Shown here: in pieces, positions 23,541-37,387 of the stretch
How the letters are laid out: every line of letters starts with the position of its first letter
Position numbering within the stretch: the stretch's first letter is position 1
Assembly (NCBI GenBank): GCA_003344405.1
Contig: NOWV01000106.1
Coordinates: 124,001 to 188,000 of the forward strand
Direction of reading: 5' to 3'
Length of the DNA stretch: 64,000 nucleotides
Origin: Trichoplax sp. H2
Taxonomy: Eukaryota; Placozoa; Uniplacotomia; Trichoplacea
The notes under the pieces: model-generated
Seen by the model: the letters and a program-made list of their open reading frames with translations, nothing else
Databases searched by the model: none
Told to the model about the DNA's origin: nothing
Position numbers and translations under genes: made by a program

Positions 23541-26500
23541 ATGCCAAATAAATCTGCAAAAAACAACGAAAATGAGACTCAAGCTGGTAGTCAAGAATCC
23601 GAAACCACTCATGCAAACGATCAGCAAGGAAATAACCAACAGCAAGAGCGTCAAAACCAAGCAGGATTCAGTTGGAAACGTCTAGTATGGCAAATGATCA
23701 TTTTCTATTTTATTTCTAATCTCTTCAAGTCCGGCTCCAAACCCAATGCGAATAATGGTACCACTTCACCAGCTACAACAAATTATAAACCGTCTACAAA
23801 TCTCTTCCCACATGGCCAACTATTAGTAAGTCAATATTGGATACAATAGATCATCGTATGCTAGAATAGACTTGTCACACTTAGATCGAGATTTTCTACT
23901 CTCATGATCAGCATTCATTTTTGAATGAGTTTCTACATAATTACGTACTGTATATCATTTGTACCAATTAGGGTATACGTATACTCAACAATTTTAGCGT
24001 AGGTAGAGGTAATAAAGAGTAAAACTTCAATAAATGACTGAAATCACCATACTAAGTTATATATATATAATATCCAGTATTGAAAGAATGCAGCTCCAGA
24101 CGTGGAGAAAATTTTCAAATATCGAGTAGACTACAAGTGACATTGCAACGCTCCTTTACAGTCTACAACTAGACATGTTTTGAATCGATCAGGAGATACG
24201 CATTCTTTAGCTGTACGTCGTATATGGAATAACAATAAGATTTGGATCAAATTTACTACTACTTTAATCGGTAGAAAAGTTTTCTAAACTCTCCATAATC
24301 ATGTAATTTATTATTATTATTAGTGATAGGATTCTACTGTATGCGCTAAACAGTTTAAAACATGCGTATATGTATGCAAGAATCCGATTGACGGATTACG
24401 TATTCCTTACGAATAGTGAGCATATCCAGTGATAAATAAAAGTTAAAAATTATTTCATGCTCATCTTGCAATACCATAGCAGTACACTCTACACCTTATG
24501 GTACAGTACTGTAGATTAGATCGATCAAGCGTCTGTTAACAGCTATGGTACGCTGGATCGATCTACTGTAAACCTCCCTGATTTTACTTGTGCCGATAGC
24601 ACGTTATGGAACGATCTGTAGATACAAAATAGACTGGGCATTTTATAAAGTTTACTTTAATGGACGGAATAGAATACAGTATCAATGACTATTCTACGCC
24701 CTTGGACATTGACCTTCTTTATAGCTTTCCAACTTACGCACTCTCCTAATAAGTTAATATAATGTTGAGCAAGTTTATCGACTCGGATTTTACCCCAGAA
24801 ATAATTCTATTTTTCATCGATTAACTTTTTCATGTCTTGTAGAGTTTATATGTTTACCTATCGGAGAAAGAAAACTTTACAGAATTTGATAATTCAAGCT
24901 ACTTGGTATGGAAGTATAATAAATTGAGATACGGCAGTTGGGAAGATGGCCCTAATGCAGATGGAACTAGGAGTAAAAGTCATTCATTCAATATCAGTGA
25001 GGTACAAGTCTACGTTTAATGACAGTGTCTAAAAATAGTGCGATACTCGTTTAAAAGTGGACTTTATCGTAGCAGCAATTTCTATAGATATTTAAGCTGA
25101 TAATATATGGTTATTGTTAAATCTACTGGTTTCCAGAACTAATGACTTTGGCTTTCAATCCAACCTACCGTAGCGTTATTTAGGATTGAGCTTTTACATA
25201 TCTACATTAAATAATAAAATGAATCGTTTTTTATTATCTAATCTACATTAAATAATAAATGATTCCTTTTTTATTATCTAATCTAATTTATACAGCAAAT
25301 GCAATTGATTTCAGCTGAAATTTTCTAACTTGATTTACTTCTTTGCCTGGTTATCATCCAGAATGTACAGAATAATGGATCTCTTTATTTGCACGTTTAT
25401 ATCTGCAAACATGGAATATCTCCCGATCCAAACAGTAGACATTATCAATCGCTGGGAGTGATTCACCAAATGAAAAGTATGTAAATTGTACATCATTGTT
25501 AGTGTACTGCAATATTTTAACTCAACACTACATTTAGTCCCATTTATCGATCTTATCACTAACACAATTATTTTAGTGTTAACTAGATATCGCAAAAAAA
25601 GGTTGCATAAAGCATCCAACTTAATAACAGGAAAGACTGAAGTCCACGCCGACTTACTTCCAGTAAATAAGGATTTTTCTAAGTAGTCGACAACGTTTTT
25701 TTATATCATATATACGTTGATAACTACAACATTATCAAATGCAAGCCTATTTGTATTATTGATTTACGAATGCCATTGTAGAAAACAGAAAATGAAAAAC
25801 CTGAAATTATCTCTTATTGGCATCCAAACTTAACTATAAATCTATTAGACGATCATACTTCGTGGGTCGAAGGATCAGTTCCTGCACCTTTAAATCAATG
25901 TACTGTAAAATCGTTATTTGCACTATCTAAATTTTGCAAGTCTGCATTATATTATATTGTTACTTTGATAATTGGTTATTTTTTTACTCCCATAGTCATA
26001 AAATTTGACGGCCAAGGACATTACTTTCCAGTGATATTTTTAAACGATTATTGGAATTTAAATAGTGACTACATGCCCGTCAATTCTTCCGTCGAGTAAT
26101 GAAAATGTTTAGTTCATACTTTTAAATGTTATCGTCGGCTTTGGTAGTAATCACCAATTAATCTTTCAAACTGTTAGGACTTTACATTTAAATCTGATAT
26201 ATGGCCCTCTTTCCTTAATTAAATGGCAATTTTTCGCGTCGCAAACTACTCAAAATCCTTGGACAGCATTAATGGGAGGAGATCAGCAAACTGATGATGA
26301 GAAAGATAGTATGAAGGTATATGGAATACAATCGATTAAATATCGAATTCTATTTAGAAGTTTATCGCTTTTGTACATGCAATCATTCTAGTATTTGATA
26401 CCCTTATTAGAAAATAATCTAATTTTTTAACTTTTTACTACTTAAAACTCAAATCTAAAAAAAGTGAACTCCATATGCAAATTTATTATTTTTCTTATTA

Positions 26501-27964
26501 ATTGTAAATCGGAGCTTTTTGAATCTGGATGTAGTTATAGCTCCTAGAAAATACTATCCAACTAATATTTTTGTATTTTTATACTTTCGTCTTACTAGCA
26601 AATGCTGCTTGAAACTAACCCTTATCTCATCGGATTAACAATTTGCGTTAGTTTATTGCACAGCGTTTTTGAATTTTTGGCCTTTAAAAACGGTAACGAA
26701 GTATAAAAGTGTGTACAGTACAAATCTTAACTGTAAATATGGCAATTGGTGATATAAATATTAATGCATTTTTTATACATACGCTTATGATTTTTAGATA
26801 TTCAATTCTGGAATTCTAGAAAATCTTTGGAGGGTTTATCTGTCAGAAGCGTTTTTTTTGGTGTTGTTCAATCAGTTATTGTTTTACTGTACGTTCTTGA
26901 TAATGACACCAACACTATGATCATCATAAGTTGTTTGGTCGGTTTAGGTATTGATGCTTGGAAAATTACGAAAGTTATGAAAGTTGAGGTGAAGATTGAA
27001 TCTGTACAGAATCAGATTTACCTAAACTGTAGCAATTCATATCAAAATTAGATATTAGAAGCTTGGATTTTGCTTAGTACTCAATTAACTTAAGTTACGG
27101 TTTGTATTGACTGCAGCTCAACTGGTCAAATGGCCCATTTAGATCTATACCTAGAATCTCAATCCAAGACAGAGCAACATATGAAGAATCACCCACGAAG
27201 GAATACGATAGGGTAAACTTCTAGGGTCTCTTTTAAGGTCCGTTGTATTTTAACACTTTTATCTTAAATTCACATACACTATACCATTTGGTTCTTAAAA
27301 ACAATTTTAGATGGCTTTTAAATATTTGTCATGGGCACTTTTCCCGATGTTTGCATGTTATACTGTTTACTCGCTGCTGTATCATGAGCATAAAGGGTGG
27401 TATTCATTTTGCCTTGGCATTTGCTACGGATTTTTATTAATGTTTGGTAGGTCAAATTAAGCTGTCTTGACTTCTTAGGCTAATGTGAAAATTCATCCGT
27501 CCGTAATTTTTAAATACTATTTGTCTCTAAAACTATACTTTTTTATTTTAAAGGTTTTATCATGATGACTCCTCAGTTATTCATAAACTATAAGATGAAA
27601 TCTATAGCTCATTTACCTTGGCGTATGCTCACTTATAAAGCTTTAAATACATTTATTGATGATATTTTCGCTTTCATCATAAAAATGCCTACACTTTATA
27701 GAATTGGATGTCTTAGAGATGGTAATGGGCGAAAATTACATAATTATAGTGATAATATTCAGTTGATCTCATTAAAAGTATAATGTACTTGATTTTGCAG
27801 ATGTGGTATTCTTTATATTTTTATATCAACGGTGGATATATCCCATTGATTTAAAACGCGTTAACGAATTTGGTGTTAGTGGCGAAGACCTTGCTCGCCA
27901 ATCTGGCCAGAACGATGACGAATCATCATCACCCACTGCTATTGAAAACAAGAAAGACAAGTGA
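23541..27964 (+). CDS. CLPTM1: Cleft lip and palate transmembrane protein 1 homologue
   Basis: Thirteen exons (23541-23825, 24843-25001, 25362-25476, 25577-25662, 25782-25899, 25996-26095, 26178-26316, 26599-26692, 26798-26988, 27117-27212, 27311-27446, 27554-27721, 27801-27964) keep frame and give 616 residues; human has about 670. After a Gln/Asn-rich N-terminus comes a membrane segment (LVWQMIIFYFISNLF), then a large luminal region with NDYWNLNSDYMPVN. The C-terminal half is strongly conserved and multi-spanning: LLETNPYLIGLTICVSLLHS, DIQFWNSRKSLEGLSVRSVF, TPQLFINYKMKSIAHLPWRM, TYKALNTFIDDIFAFIIKMP and YQRWIYPIDLKRVNEFG. The hydrophilic tail is shorter than in human. CLPTM1 acts in the ER/Golgi, is reported to restrain GABA-A receptor forward traffic, and its paralogue CLPTM1L is a lipid scramblase. 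The last exon is followed 28 bp later by AATAAA. Confidence 0.97.
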
Positions 27965-27991
27965 TAGAATTAATTTTTACGGAATTGCTGT

Positions 27992-27997
27992 AATAAA
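27992..27997 (+). promoter_or_regulatory. Polyadenylation signal of CLPTM1
   Basis: AATAAA lies 28 bp after the CLPTM1 stop codon, in a suitable place for a very short 3' UTR. The assignment is positional only. Confidence 0.5.
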
Positions 27998-29769
27998 CTA
28001 ATTTTAACTTACTTTCTTGCTTTGTAATAATAATTGTAAGTTATATATTGTCCAATATTGGAATCAATAAGGTTCATGGCCTTACCAAAATATTGCTATC
28101 ATTTATCCTTTGTTCAGTGAAAGAATGTACTAATACTGTATCCATACATGGAAACCTTTTTAGTCATGCTGTTATCAATGAATATAGAAACAATTTATGA
28201 GAAAATCTTCATATGCAATGTGAAAATTTGCCGTAATACGTGCATCAATATACAGTTATTTCAATCATGGGATAGAATTAATATTATAGTTATTATTATT
28301 AGTTACTGTATACATACATAAAATCAGTTACTTAACTTAATAGAAATTATGTACGTATGCTTTTAAAGATCATTTTTACAAAGGCGATTTTTTGTTGTAA
28401 CTTATAGATTTACTAAGTCTTTTATCATAGTTTACATTTATGAAGTTATGAAACTTTCTTCTCGTTTTGGTTAAGTACTCGCATAAATAAATACGGAAAA
28501 ATTTCAGAACATTTTATAATTTTACGGGTGTTTATTTGGCAATTTAAAATTGTATTTATAACGCTACAATTAACTAAAACTACAAGCTTTATCACTATTT
28601 GGCGCTCGCCAACAGAATTTATATTTACTGGTTTAATAATTTTCATCAAGAACAGTCGACTTCAAAGATTTCACATAAATCCTCCTTCGACGTTAGTATA
28701 ATTGCTGTAATCGCACTGAGTGTATTTGCAATATCACTTATCAGTATGATAATAGAAAGAAGTTTCAGACTTGATATTAACAACTAGCAGTTCAAAAAGG
28801 CATATGAGAAATTATAGATCTATCAAGTTTAGATACACATCATTTTTGCTTTCAGTAAAGAAGTACGAATGATCGTTAACCGCTATAGGAAATTCCACTT
28901 GTTACTAGCATCTTATAATGTTAATGTGCAAGCCTAATGGTAAACTGGACCATACGAAATAATGAATCCAACACAAATTCTTTAATTTATTACGGTTAAT
29001 TTATATTTATAGCAAGTTAAATGTTAATTCTACGTAAAATTTCAAATATTAGCATGAAGAGGCCAAAATAAACCTTTTAAAGTTTAAATGTACAATTATG
29101 AACGGAAATCTTTATCATACAAGTTAAGATTGTTACCATTCTTTTATTTACCAAAATTTTTTTGAAATTGAAAAAGAATTAGGAAGCAGATTTGATATAT
29201 TGAACTGCATATTGAATGAACATAACACAGATAGATATTTAACTTAAGCTTTGGATAGTTACATTCTTCGTTTATCCTAGCTCTCAATGACGTATGTGAT
29301 ACTGCACATACGAGTATATTTAAGTAAGAATGCATGCACAGCTGTACACTTTCACAGATGTTCGCTTAACAGCAAATCGCCAGCAATACCATTTAGCGTT
29401 TACATAATTATTATGAGTTAACTAGGAAAAATCTTCAGCTTATCAACTACAATATAACGATATCCTTATTAGATACAATCAAAACTTTGATTAGAAATTG
29501 AGTACGCTATGGAAATCACTTTACTGTAATCCGAGGAGAGCTAAACATCATTACAGACGATTACAATATACGCGCTTGCTGTATCTTCATAGAATTTCAA
29601 AATGTGCAGTATAGGACAATAGATAAATTACAATTGATAATTAATTGTAGTATTAATATTAAGTAGAGCACTCCGTCGCTAAGGCAATAGTTAATCAATG
29701 CAACCACTTTACAAAAAATCTTAGTACTTGATAAAAAGGGAGTCATATTCACACCTTATAGTGTATTAG
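27998..29769. other. Intergenic spacer between convergent CLPTM1 and LCLAT1
   Basis: No gene supported. A plus-strand open frame at 28599-28787 has one hydrophobic stretch (SIIAVIALSVFAISLISMII) and could be an orphan exon of a small membrane protein, but no flanking splice partner was found. The rest is AT-rich 3' flanking sequence of two tail-to-tail genes. Confidence 0.5.
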
Positions 29770-32700
29770 CTAATTGCGTTTCTTTTTTCCGTACCAATAA
29801 TAGTACCAATCTATCGATATAACCTCCAAACCACGCATATAGCCACAGATGAAATATAAAGATGAGACAATGATTACATGATATCTCAGGATAGTATTGT
29901 AATACGTTAAATACATTGATATAGGGACAATTAGAATCCAAAACAGCGTTGCTAAAATAAATTTGAACTTCCCAGTAGTATCAGGAGTATTATTACCATC
30001 AAATGTTTTATCTACAGTATAAAACTGGCGTAGTCGGTCTTCTTTCTCTGCCCAACGCTTTTTACACCATTCACCTAATTCTTCTTGGTCCTCAGGCAAT
30101 TCGGAATTGTCATAACGTTTTATTTGGTAATGTAATTCTTCTGGAATGTTGCCTTTAAGTAAGGTCATTTCACTTTGAGGCATAGTCTTAGGATACGCAA
30201 CGGTGACATCATAAACAGCATCTAATCTTTTTTCACGAAGTTTACTAACAAGAAAGGCAAAGCCGGTCACTCGTGGATGAAGACAGTACTCATACTGTTG
30301 CAAACCATGTATATTAGCATATTTATAGCCTCTCAAAGCAGATATTTCTTCATAGTTGGTTCCCTCAGGAAAGATTATAATCTTAGCCGGATAATCAATA
30401 TCATTAAAATAATCTAAGGTTCTACTAAACACGATTCGATCCTTTTCCCATTTCCGCTTAAGGAATATAAAATTCAACATTTGCATACCCCATCCTACAA
30501 ATATAACATGGTCAGAATTAAGAAATGCTCTAGAAAATTTAGCTTCGTTAGCTATATAAGTATGGTCAGTAATCTTGATATTCTGAAATTAGTTCCGTAG
30601 ACGTAGCCGAAAGTTGGTAACAGTTCATAACATTGCCTTGTTTAAAAACTCCATAGATGACTTAGATATAACCAGTCTAAATTCTAAAGACATACACGTA
30701 TAGTATTTTGTCGTTATAGTAGTGTATAATACTATGGTATGAATATAGTACTATTAAGTCTGATGTAATTATTTTAAGTAAGGCGGTTTGCAATAACAGA
30801 AAGTTAGTTTATTTCCTGGTGAGATGCATGAGTGTACTATTTTTTGAAATCGTTATACAGTACACTATTAGATGAAGTACGAGTAGTACATCAGTTACAG
30901 GATAGCTAGAATCTCGCATTATACTACCAATTGGAAATGATCAATTTTATATTGATTCGTAAAATGTATCATATCTGTAATAAACTCTATAGCATGATCA
31001 TAGCCTATTTCGATCTTGGTTGTTGCGCTGTCTATAGTGAGGGTGTAAATAACTACGGTCGTTGATTATATTTCATTATTTTATAAGAGATAGAGACGTA
31101 GTACAAGCAACGAGTTATTATAGTATACCGTAGGCTTACAACGGTGTTGTAACTTCTTTTACATATTATGCAGATGATGATATTGCTATTATCATTAGAG
31201 TAGAATGCTACGATTATAGCTTACCAACTCCAGGAACATATTTCAAATCGCCACGTAAGATAATTTTGATATTTTCCACCGCAAAGTAACGATGTGAAAC
31301 GGCCCAAAATAGCAACCAATCTTGTCTAGTCCGATGATTCATAATTATTATACACCTTTCTTTCGGATCTTGCGGTAAATCACCAGTTATAAATACCTTC
31401 GTATCAAAAAATACCTCTACAAGTGTAGTATATCATAGTATATGATATGCAAATTAAACAGTATTAAAGATTAGTATGTCTAAGATATACCTACGTGTAT
31501 AGTACCATTTTATGCAATCAACAATACGCTAGCAGTGTAATAGCGTTATATGCGTATCGCAGCGTTATAGTTAGGTATCGATACTTCTTCAGTAAAGCTA
31601 TTTAGATTTAAGTCATTTACTACAGTATCACTGTTTTATTTCTGAAAATGTATTTCCTTATTTGGATTGATTAAATCAAAGTCTCAAAATGTAAAAGTTC
31701 AAGTACTATCAGTAAAAAGTCATCATGATATCGTTTGCTGTAGAACAGTATAGTAGTACACGAGGTCTATCCTATCGACATTATAAAACTGAGACTACTA
31801 GCATAGTGAGTGACACTACGATATTTCAAGTATTAATATAACTTGTAACCAGAAATGTGAAATTTTATAAGAATGAGTACACAATGTACACTTATCCGTA
31901 GCGCTTACCGTAGATACCCTATAAATTTAAAAATAATACAAAGAATAATATTAATCAATTTGGAAGTACAAGCAATTACTTTAAGGTCTTAAATCATCAG
32001 AATAGAATATGCATTATACGATTTCAATTAAATAAGAAACGAACATATCATGATAACGTCGTGATCATTGTAGTGGGTTTGAATAAAGTGTGGTATATGA
32101 ATTCATTAAGGTTGACAGACAGTATTGATATGCATATACTGCCTATGCCAGCAATCAATATTTCAACATATACGTGTATCAATATCATCGAATTTAACTC
32201 TATCTATAATATTTAAACGCTGTTAGTACACATTCTGCTTATTTTGCTATCCATCGCTAATTAAAAATACCATTTAATCAAATCAATATGTGTTAACTAC
32301 AAATATTGTATGAATGATAAGTTTTTTGGATTTGCATGTCGATAGGAATGATCATTTGCCTATGTAATGAATATAACATATTTAATCGACTTGACTTTGC
32401 GAGAGATTAGACTATAGTAAGACATAAGATGAAAAGAGTTGTAAGCATTTAATTGAATAAATGTAACCGCTATTGAAATATCCTTCTATACATTAAAATT
32501 TGCACACTTAGTGGAAAAGATTTTACAATAAGAACGAAGGTAAAATTAATTGTAATTGATGGTCGTATTTGAATTCTATTATCATGTATAATTATTAGAT
32601 TCTTTTTGAATGTCTGGTTGAATATGAATAAATGTGAATATTTTAATTTTTGCAATCAAACGACTGAAGGACTATCATCGTATGTTATTTCTGTTGATTT

Positions 32701-33668
32701 GGATTACAGTTTTAAATTATGTAGAGCAATCATTTGATTTTTCGATTTTAAATCCTGTACCTACTCGTCTTAATACAAGTATACTATACTGTACGTCTAA
32801 TAAAGCATCGGATGGTGTGGGGGGTATTTCGTAAGGCGAGAGATGAAAGTGTGTAAGTTGTTTACTTACATTATGGTAACCACATTGTCGTAAATTATGT
32901 TGTAAGCTAGACTACTCGTGATGCGGTAAATAGTAAATAGGACAATCCTGTACTAATAACATATTGAATATGATATTCAATGAATATAACATGCACCATG
33001 TAGTGTACTCGTGCATACACGTATGCTTATGACTGTTCTCCAATCGATTTTATCTGTTAGTTGTTAGCAGTGTCTTCAGAATCGGCGTTGAAATATTTTG
33101 AATCAATTAGTATCCTATGAATGCTCGTATTCCACTCTATTTAATGGTCATGTCGATTATAGGAGAGGCTATAGACAGTTACTTTATGGATTAACGGGTA
33201 TTCATTGTTGTTGATATCGAAAGGACTTAAGGGTGGACATTTTGTATTTGGCTTGGAAATCCTCCATTCGCATGATGTCGATGTTACAAGTATAGCATTA
33301 GACCGTTCGGTCATTATTGTAAATTATTGATTTGAATAGCTACTCAAAAATTTCAATATGGTCCATAGTAATCAAATTAGGAACAGGATGGTTTCTATCA
33401 CGGAAAGATATCGTATCTACTGTATACATATATCTCTATACATAGTCGATTGTATGGGTGAGCTAGGACGAGCCCAACTGGTAAACTGATTGTGATTTAC
33501 CGTGATAAATGCGGACCACCACCAATACATAAGGTCATTCCACCAGCGAAACAGTTTAGGAGAACATAACATAAAGATGAAGGCAGGAGACATAAAAATA
33601 ACGGTACCACATAAGGAAGTGAGTAAATAGTAGATAATGATTAGCATGCCAGCAATGACTGAAGCCAT
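29770..33668 (-). CDS. LCLAT1: Lysocardiolipin acyltransferase 1 homologue
   Basis: Three coding exons (33668-33501, 31414-31225, 30494-29770) keep frame and give 360 residues. The enzyme belongs to the AGPAT/PlsC acyltransferases. Human LCLAT1 (ALCAT1/LYCAT) acylates lysocardiolipin and lysophosphatidylinositol in ER or mitochondria-associated membranes. Exon 1 encodes an N-terminal membrane segment (IIIYYLLTSLCGTVIF). Exon 2 carries block I, NHRTRQDWLLFW (catalytic His 83, Asp 88, the HX4D motif). Exon 3 carries FPEGT near residue 160, ELHYQIKRYD, and the conserved EELGEWCKKRWAEKEDRLRQF, then two C-terminal membrane segments and a basic end (GKKKRN). Intron 1 is about 2.1 kb, with no gene in it. 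AGPAT5 is the nearest alternative, but the collinear match to human LCLAT1, including WCKKRWAEKEDRLRQFY, favours this name. Confidence 0.93.
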
Positions 33669-36600
33669 TTTGATCTAGATATTACCAACTACCACAATGA
33701 AGGACAATGGCTGTTTTTGACGTTATCTAACTACACTACAGTACAAACAGTATGACTGAGTGTAATACATATACAGTACTGTACTGTACAGTATACAGTG
33801 TACAGTGTTCCCTATATACCAGTACTGTACTGTATACTAACTACTGTACTGTACTGTATAATAATGGAATAATTGAGTGTCAATTTTATCACAATCTGTG
33901 AGCGATTCACGCGATGGAAAGGTCAAACGACGTACTGTAGAGTACAGTACTATACACTGTACATTGTACAGTACAGCACGCTAGAAACTGCACAGTGCAT
34001 ACAGTACAGTACACAGTACTGTACTGTACTGTACAGTATAGTATTGCGCAATGTCCACTGTCCACTGTACGGTACAGTGGACAGTACTGTAGCTCATGAT
34101 GGCTTCCTGCCAAGACCAGAGTTCATGAACTCTGAAGTCTCAATACAGTACTGTACCAAATGGACTGCTGTGTGGTAACTATCAATGAGTCCATAGATGC
34201 ACCATGGATTAATAACATGAAACATTGAATTGTGAACAACACGGACTGTACAGTAGATCGTCTAGAAATGAAGAAGAACATACACAGGCCCCTCATTGGT
34301 CTGAGTCGAGTCCCAGACTCTTGCATGCTGTACCTCTAGGGAATAAGACTGGCGTGCAGTCTCTCTTTTTGGACAGTACTGTACATCATACCATTCATAG
34401 TATCAGGCTGAGTCATGGCTGAATGGCAGACTTGCAGTCGTTGTTGATTGCTACGTGTACAGTACAGTACAGTACAGTACAGTACAGTCGTAGAGTACTG
34501 AGTAGTACTGTAAATACTGTACTGTACAGTATTGTACAGTAGTGTACAGTACAGTATTGTAACCCTACTGTACAGTACAGTACTGTACACTGTAAATAAA
34601 TACTGTACTACTGTACTGTATACTGTAACTAGTACCGTCGGCACGGTACCCATAAATGAGTGAATCAACACGCTTGCGCAATCATGGTGTCCCAAGTAAA
34701 GCGCATCCGTTCTAACCAATACAAACTTGTTAACATGAAGTCACTGGTACAGTACGGTACTGTATGAGAAAGCGTCGAGTATGAATGGACACTTTATCCT
34801 CACCCGTAACCACGAACTACCATACCGCAACAATAGTAATCCTGCTGCGCACGCATCGCTGTATGTCTCTTCATCCATTTCTCTCTACCGTACGGTACCA
34901 CCAGACTCAAGCTAATAAGCATCACCCGACTACAGCGTTACACCTCATAACTTACTCTACAGTACAGTAATTAGAACAAAGACAGCTCATTACATCGACG
35001 TGTTTTTTTTTGGAAGGGGAAATGCAAGTTATTCATTTTATTTTATGAAAAAAATAAAATGTTCAAGAACTTATTGGATGGAAAGCTTTGACTTGGAGTC
35101 ACTTAGAAGAACGTCGAAATTATACTAGAACAATTACGCCAAAGATACGTTGAAGACTTTGAATTTTCTTGTAAGTGACTATTTTGTGTCAATCCAGTGA
35201 AGTGATGACTTTTACACTAGCAATTGAAACTTTGAAAGATTCTCCTTTGACCATTTCATCAATCGCTGCTAGCATGCAATACATGACTTTATTCACCTAC
35301 AAAGTTGATGCAAGTCCATGAATTTATAGATGGACATACAACAACCTATGTACCTTCGATAGGAATGATAGCAGTAGGGTGATAGACCATGAAAGGATAT
35401 TTTTCTTTGATTGAAAGTCAGACTTTTTGCGCAAAATCCATGTTGATCAATATCTCTCTCTCTCCTGACTGTATTGTACGGGACTTGGGCTTACACCAAG
35501 TCACTGAAATGAGTGAGTCTGCGGTAAAATCATGAAGAAACATGATTCATACGTCAACATGTGTTGGATACTATTTTATACCCTGACTTTCAAGACTTCC
35601 AATGGAGGTGAAGTAGCCCAGATAGCTACCAAATTGCAAGATGTAGCTCTCTATTGGCTAATATAAGGATGCGATGAATGAGTTATTACTGTACTCCATC
35701 TTTTCTTATTAATGACTCCGATTTGCTAATGCAGTATAGGACAAGGATAATGGAATGATCCGATAATGACAGACCATGACAATAAAAGAAATAAAATAAC
35801 TCACTCGGTTTAAATCATTCATGACTTCATTAGAAACTACAAGTACGGCAATTATAAGTCAAAGACGTAGTATTTTTCAGGCCGATAGAATATTCTTCTA
35901 TTTTCGGCTTACGCACTGCATCCAAGTTCTCTCCCCCCCCATACAGTCATACAGTACGCCGAGTACGGTGTATCACTAATCGGTCTGACTCAGCATTTCA
36001 TCTACTGCTCACTACGGATACAGTCAATTAATATGTGTACAATCACCACATCGCGCTGTAATGGCACTTTTCTACATCAAAGTCAATCCATGCGCGAACT
36101 CATGTCTTTTATCCATCGTTAGTGAAAGTAGATTGGTACATTGAAAGTTAGTAACTTGTAAACTGAATTTGGCCGTAGACTCCTAAATAATCGAAGATTT
36201 AGGCTTAAGAGAGAAGCCGTATTGTACTTTCAACTGTTTCTACGCGTATAGTAATGCAGGGCTATACACTTTCGATATCAGAGGGGTAGACTCCACTGAA
36301 TGTTCAGCCGAAGTTTCAGGACTATGTTTCCTGTTAAAGTTTAAAGTACATACTACCATACAGTAGTTACTTAATGGGTCGGTAGTTAGAAACCCGACAC
36401 AGGTAATTATAGTTCTGTGTTGAATATTTTATCGTCACAAAGTTATTTATGTACATTTCCTTAATGCAATAATTCGGTTTCCTTAACGACGACTGCTGCT
36501 TATTCGATCTTATTTTTATTGAGCGAATTCATTCTAAATCAAGTTGTACAGTAGTAATAGACTTTGTTATTTGGCATACTACCCTAACAGAATACATCGC

Positions 36601-37387
36601 TAATTGTGATTCAAATAATGTTAGAATCTTGAGCCTTTAAAGACGTCTTTTATAACGAGTACTGAAAAAATACTGTTGTTTCGGTTCTTAATAGCATAGA
36701 CTACACTAATAGAACAACTAGAATGAAGGGGATATCGTATACGAGTATTGTGCTAGAATTTTAGGCTTAAAGTATACTGTAATATCGTAATTACACAAAT
36801 AGAATAACTAACATGGAGGAGGTATCACATCCTATATAAGTCCTGTGCGTAAATTTTATAGTTTATAAGTATACTTTTAAATAGTTACATATCATACACT
36901 AGGACTTCCTAATTGTTAATTTTTGAGTAAAAGTACATTATTGCTTCAAGAAAAACACTGTACTGTACAGTGTATACAATAAATATCGTCATTACCACAA
37001 ATGCGCTGCTTCTGAATCTATCTTGACATGAAAATTCTTTTTATAATAATCTAGTAAACTAAGTAAGTGATGAGGAGAATTGTTATAAAATTGCACGCCA
37101 CAGTATTAAATATACCTATGTAAAGAGCTATACTAGTAGTATTTTAGTAGTCTAGTAACAGCATACGAGGTTCAGTTCGATGAAGATTCCTTACAAAGCA
37201 TAGCACTGCCATGGCCCATAACGATAGTCATGGACTCTTAGAATAATGCATATGCCTTAGTGCTCAGACTCTGGTGCAGATCAGATCAATCATAACTCAA
37301 TGTGATTTTTTTTCGTCTTCTAATTACCTTTAACTCGATGCAACCCCTCAAATGAAGTTTACTTTCCATTTTCGCTATAGGAAAAAT
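33669..37387. other. Intergenic block between divergent LCLAT1 and HECTD1
   Basis: The left third (33760-34970) is crowded with GTAC palindromes. The middle (35000-36200) has longer non-repetitive sequence with some higher-GC patches and an eight-C run at 35931-35940, but no frame I could support. Around 36690-36860 there are two diverged copies of a segment with aatagaa-aacta and agtatactgtaatatcg-like sequence. Both promoters should lie at the ends. Confidence 0.5.
33765..34760. repeat. Dense cluster of GTACTGTACAGTAC palindromes
   Basis: Dozens of overlapping copies of tactgtac, gtacagta and their mixtures occur, e.g. at 33775-33800, 33950-34045 and 34455-34625. The words are self-complementary (ACTGTACAGT), so either strand gives hairpins. 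The open frames in this interval are rich in Tyr/Thr/Val/Cys because they translate the repeat and are not genes. Confidence 0.9.

Noticed and set aside
28599-28787. Possible membrane-protein exon
   Set aside because: One hydrophobic stretch is seen, but there is no neighbouring exon in phase and no recognisable sequence. It sits between two 3' ends.
33873-34719. Several open frames on both strands (61-127 codons)
   Set aside because: They translate GTAC palindromes into Tyr/Cys/Thr/Val-rich runs on both strands, with no start context or splice support.
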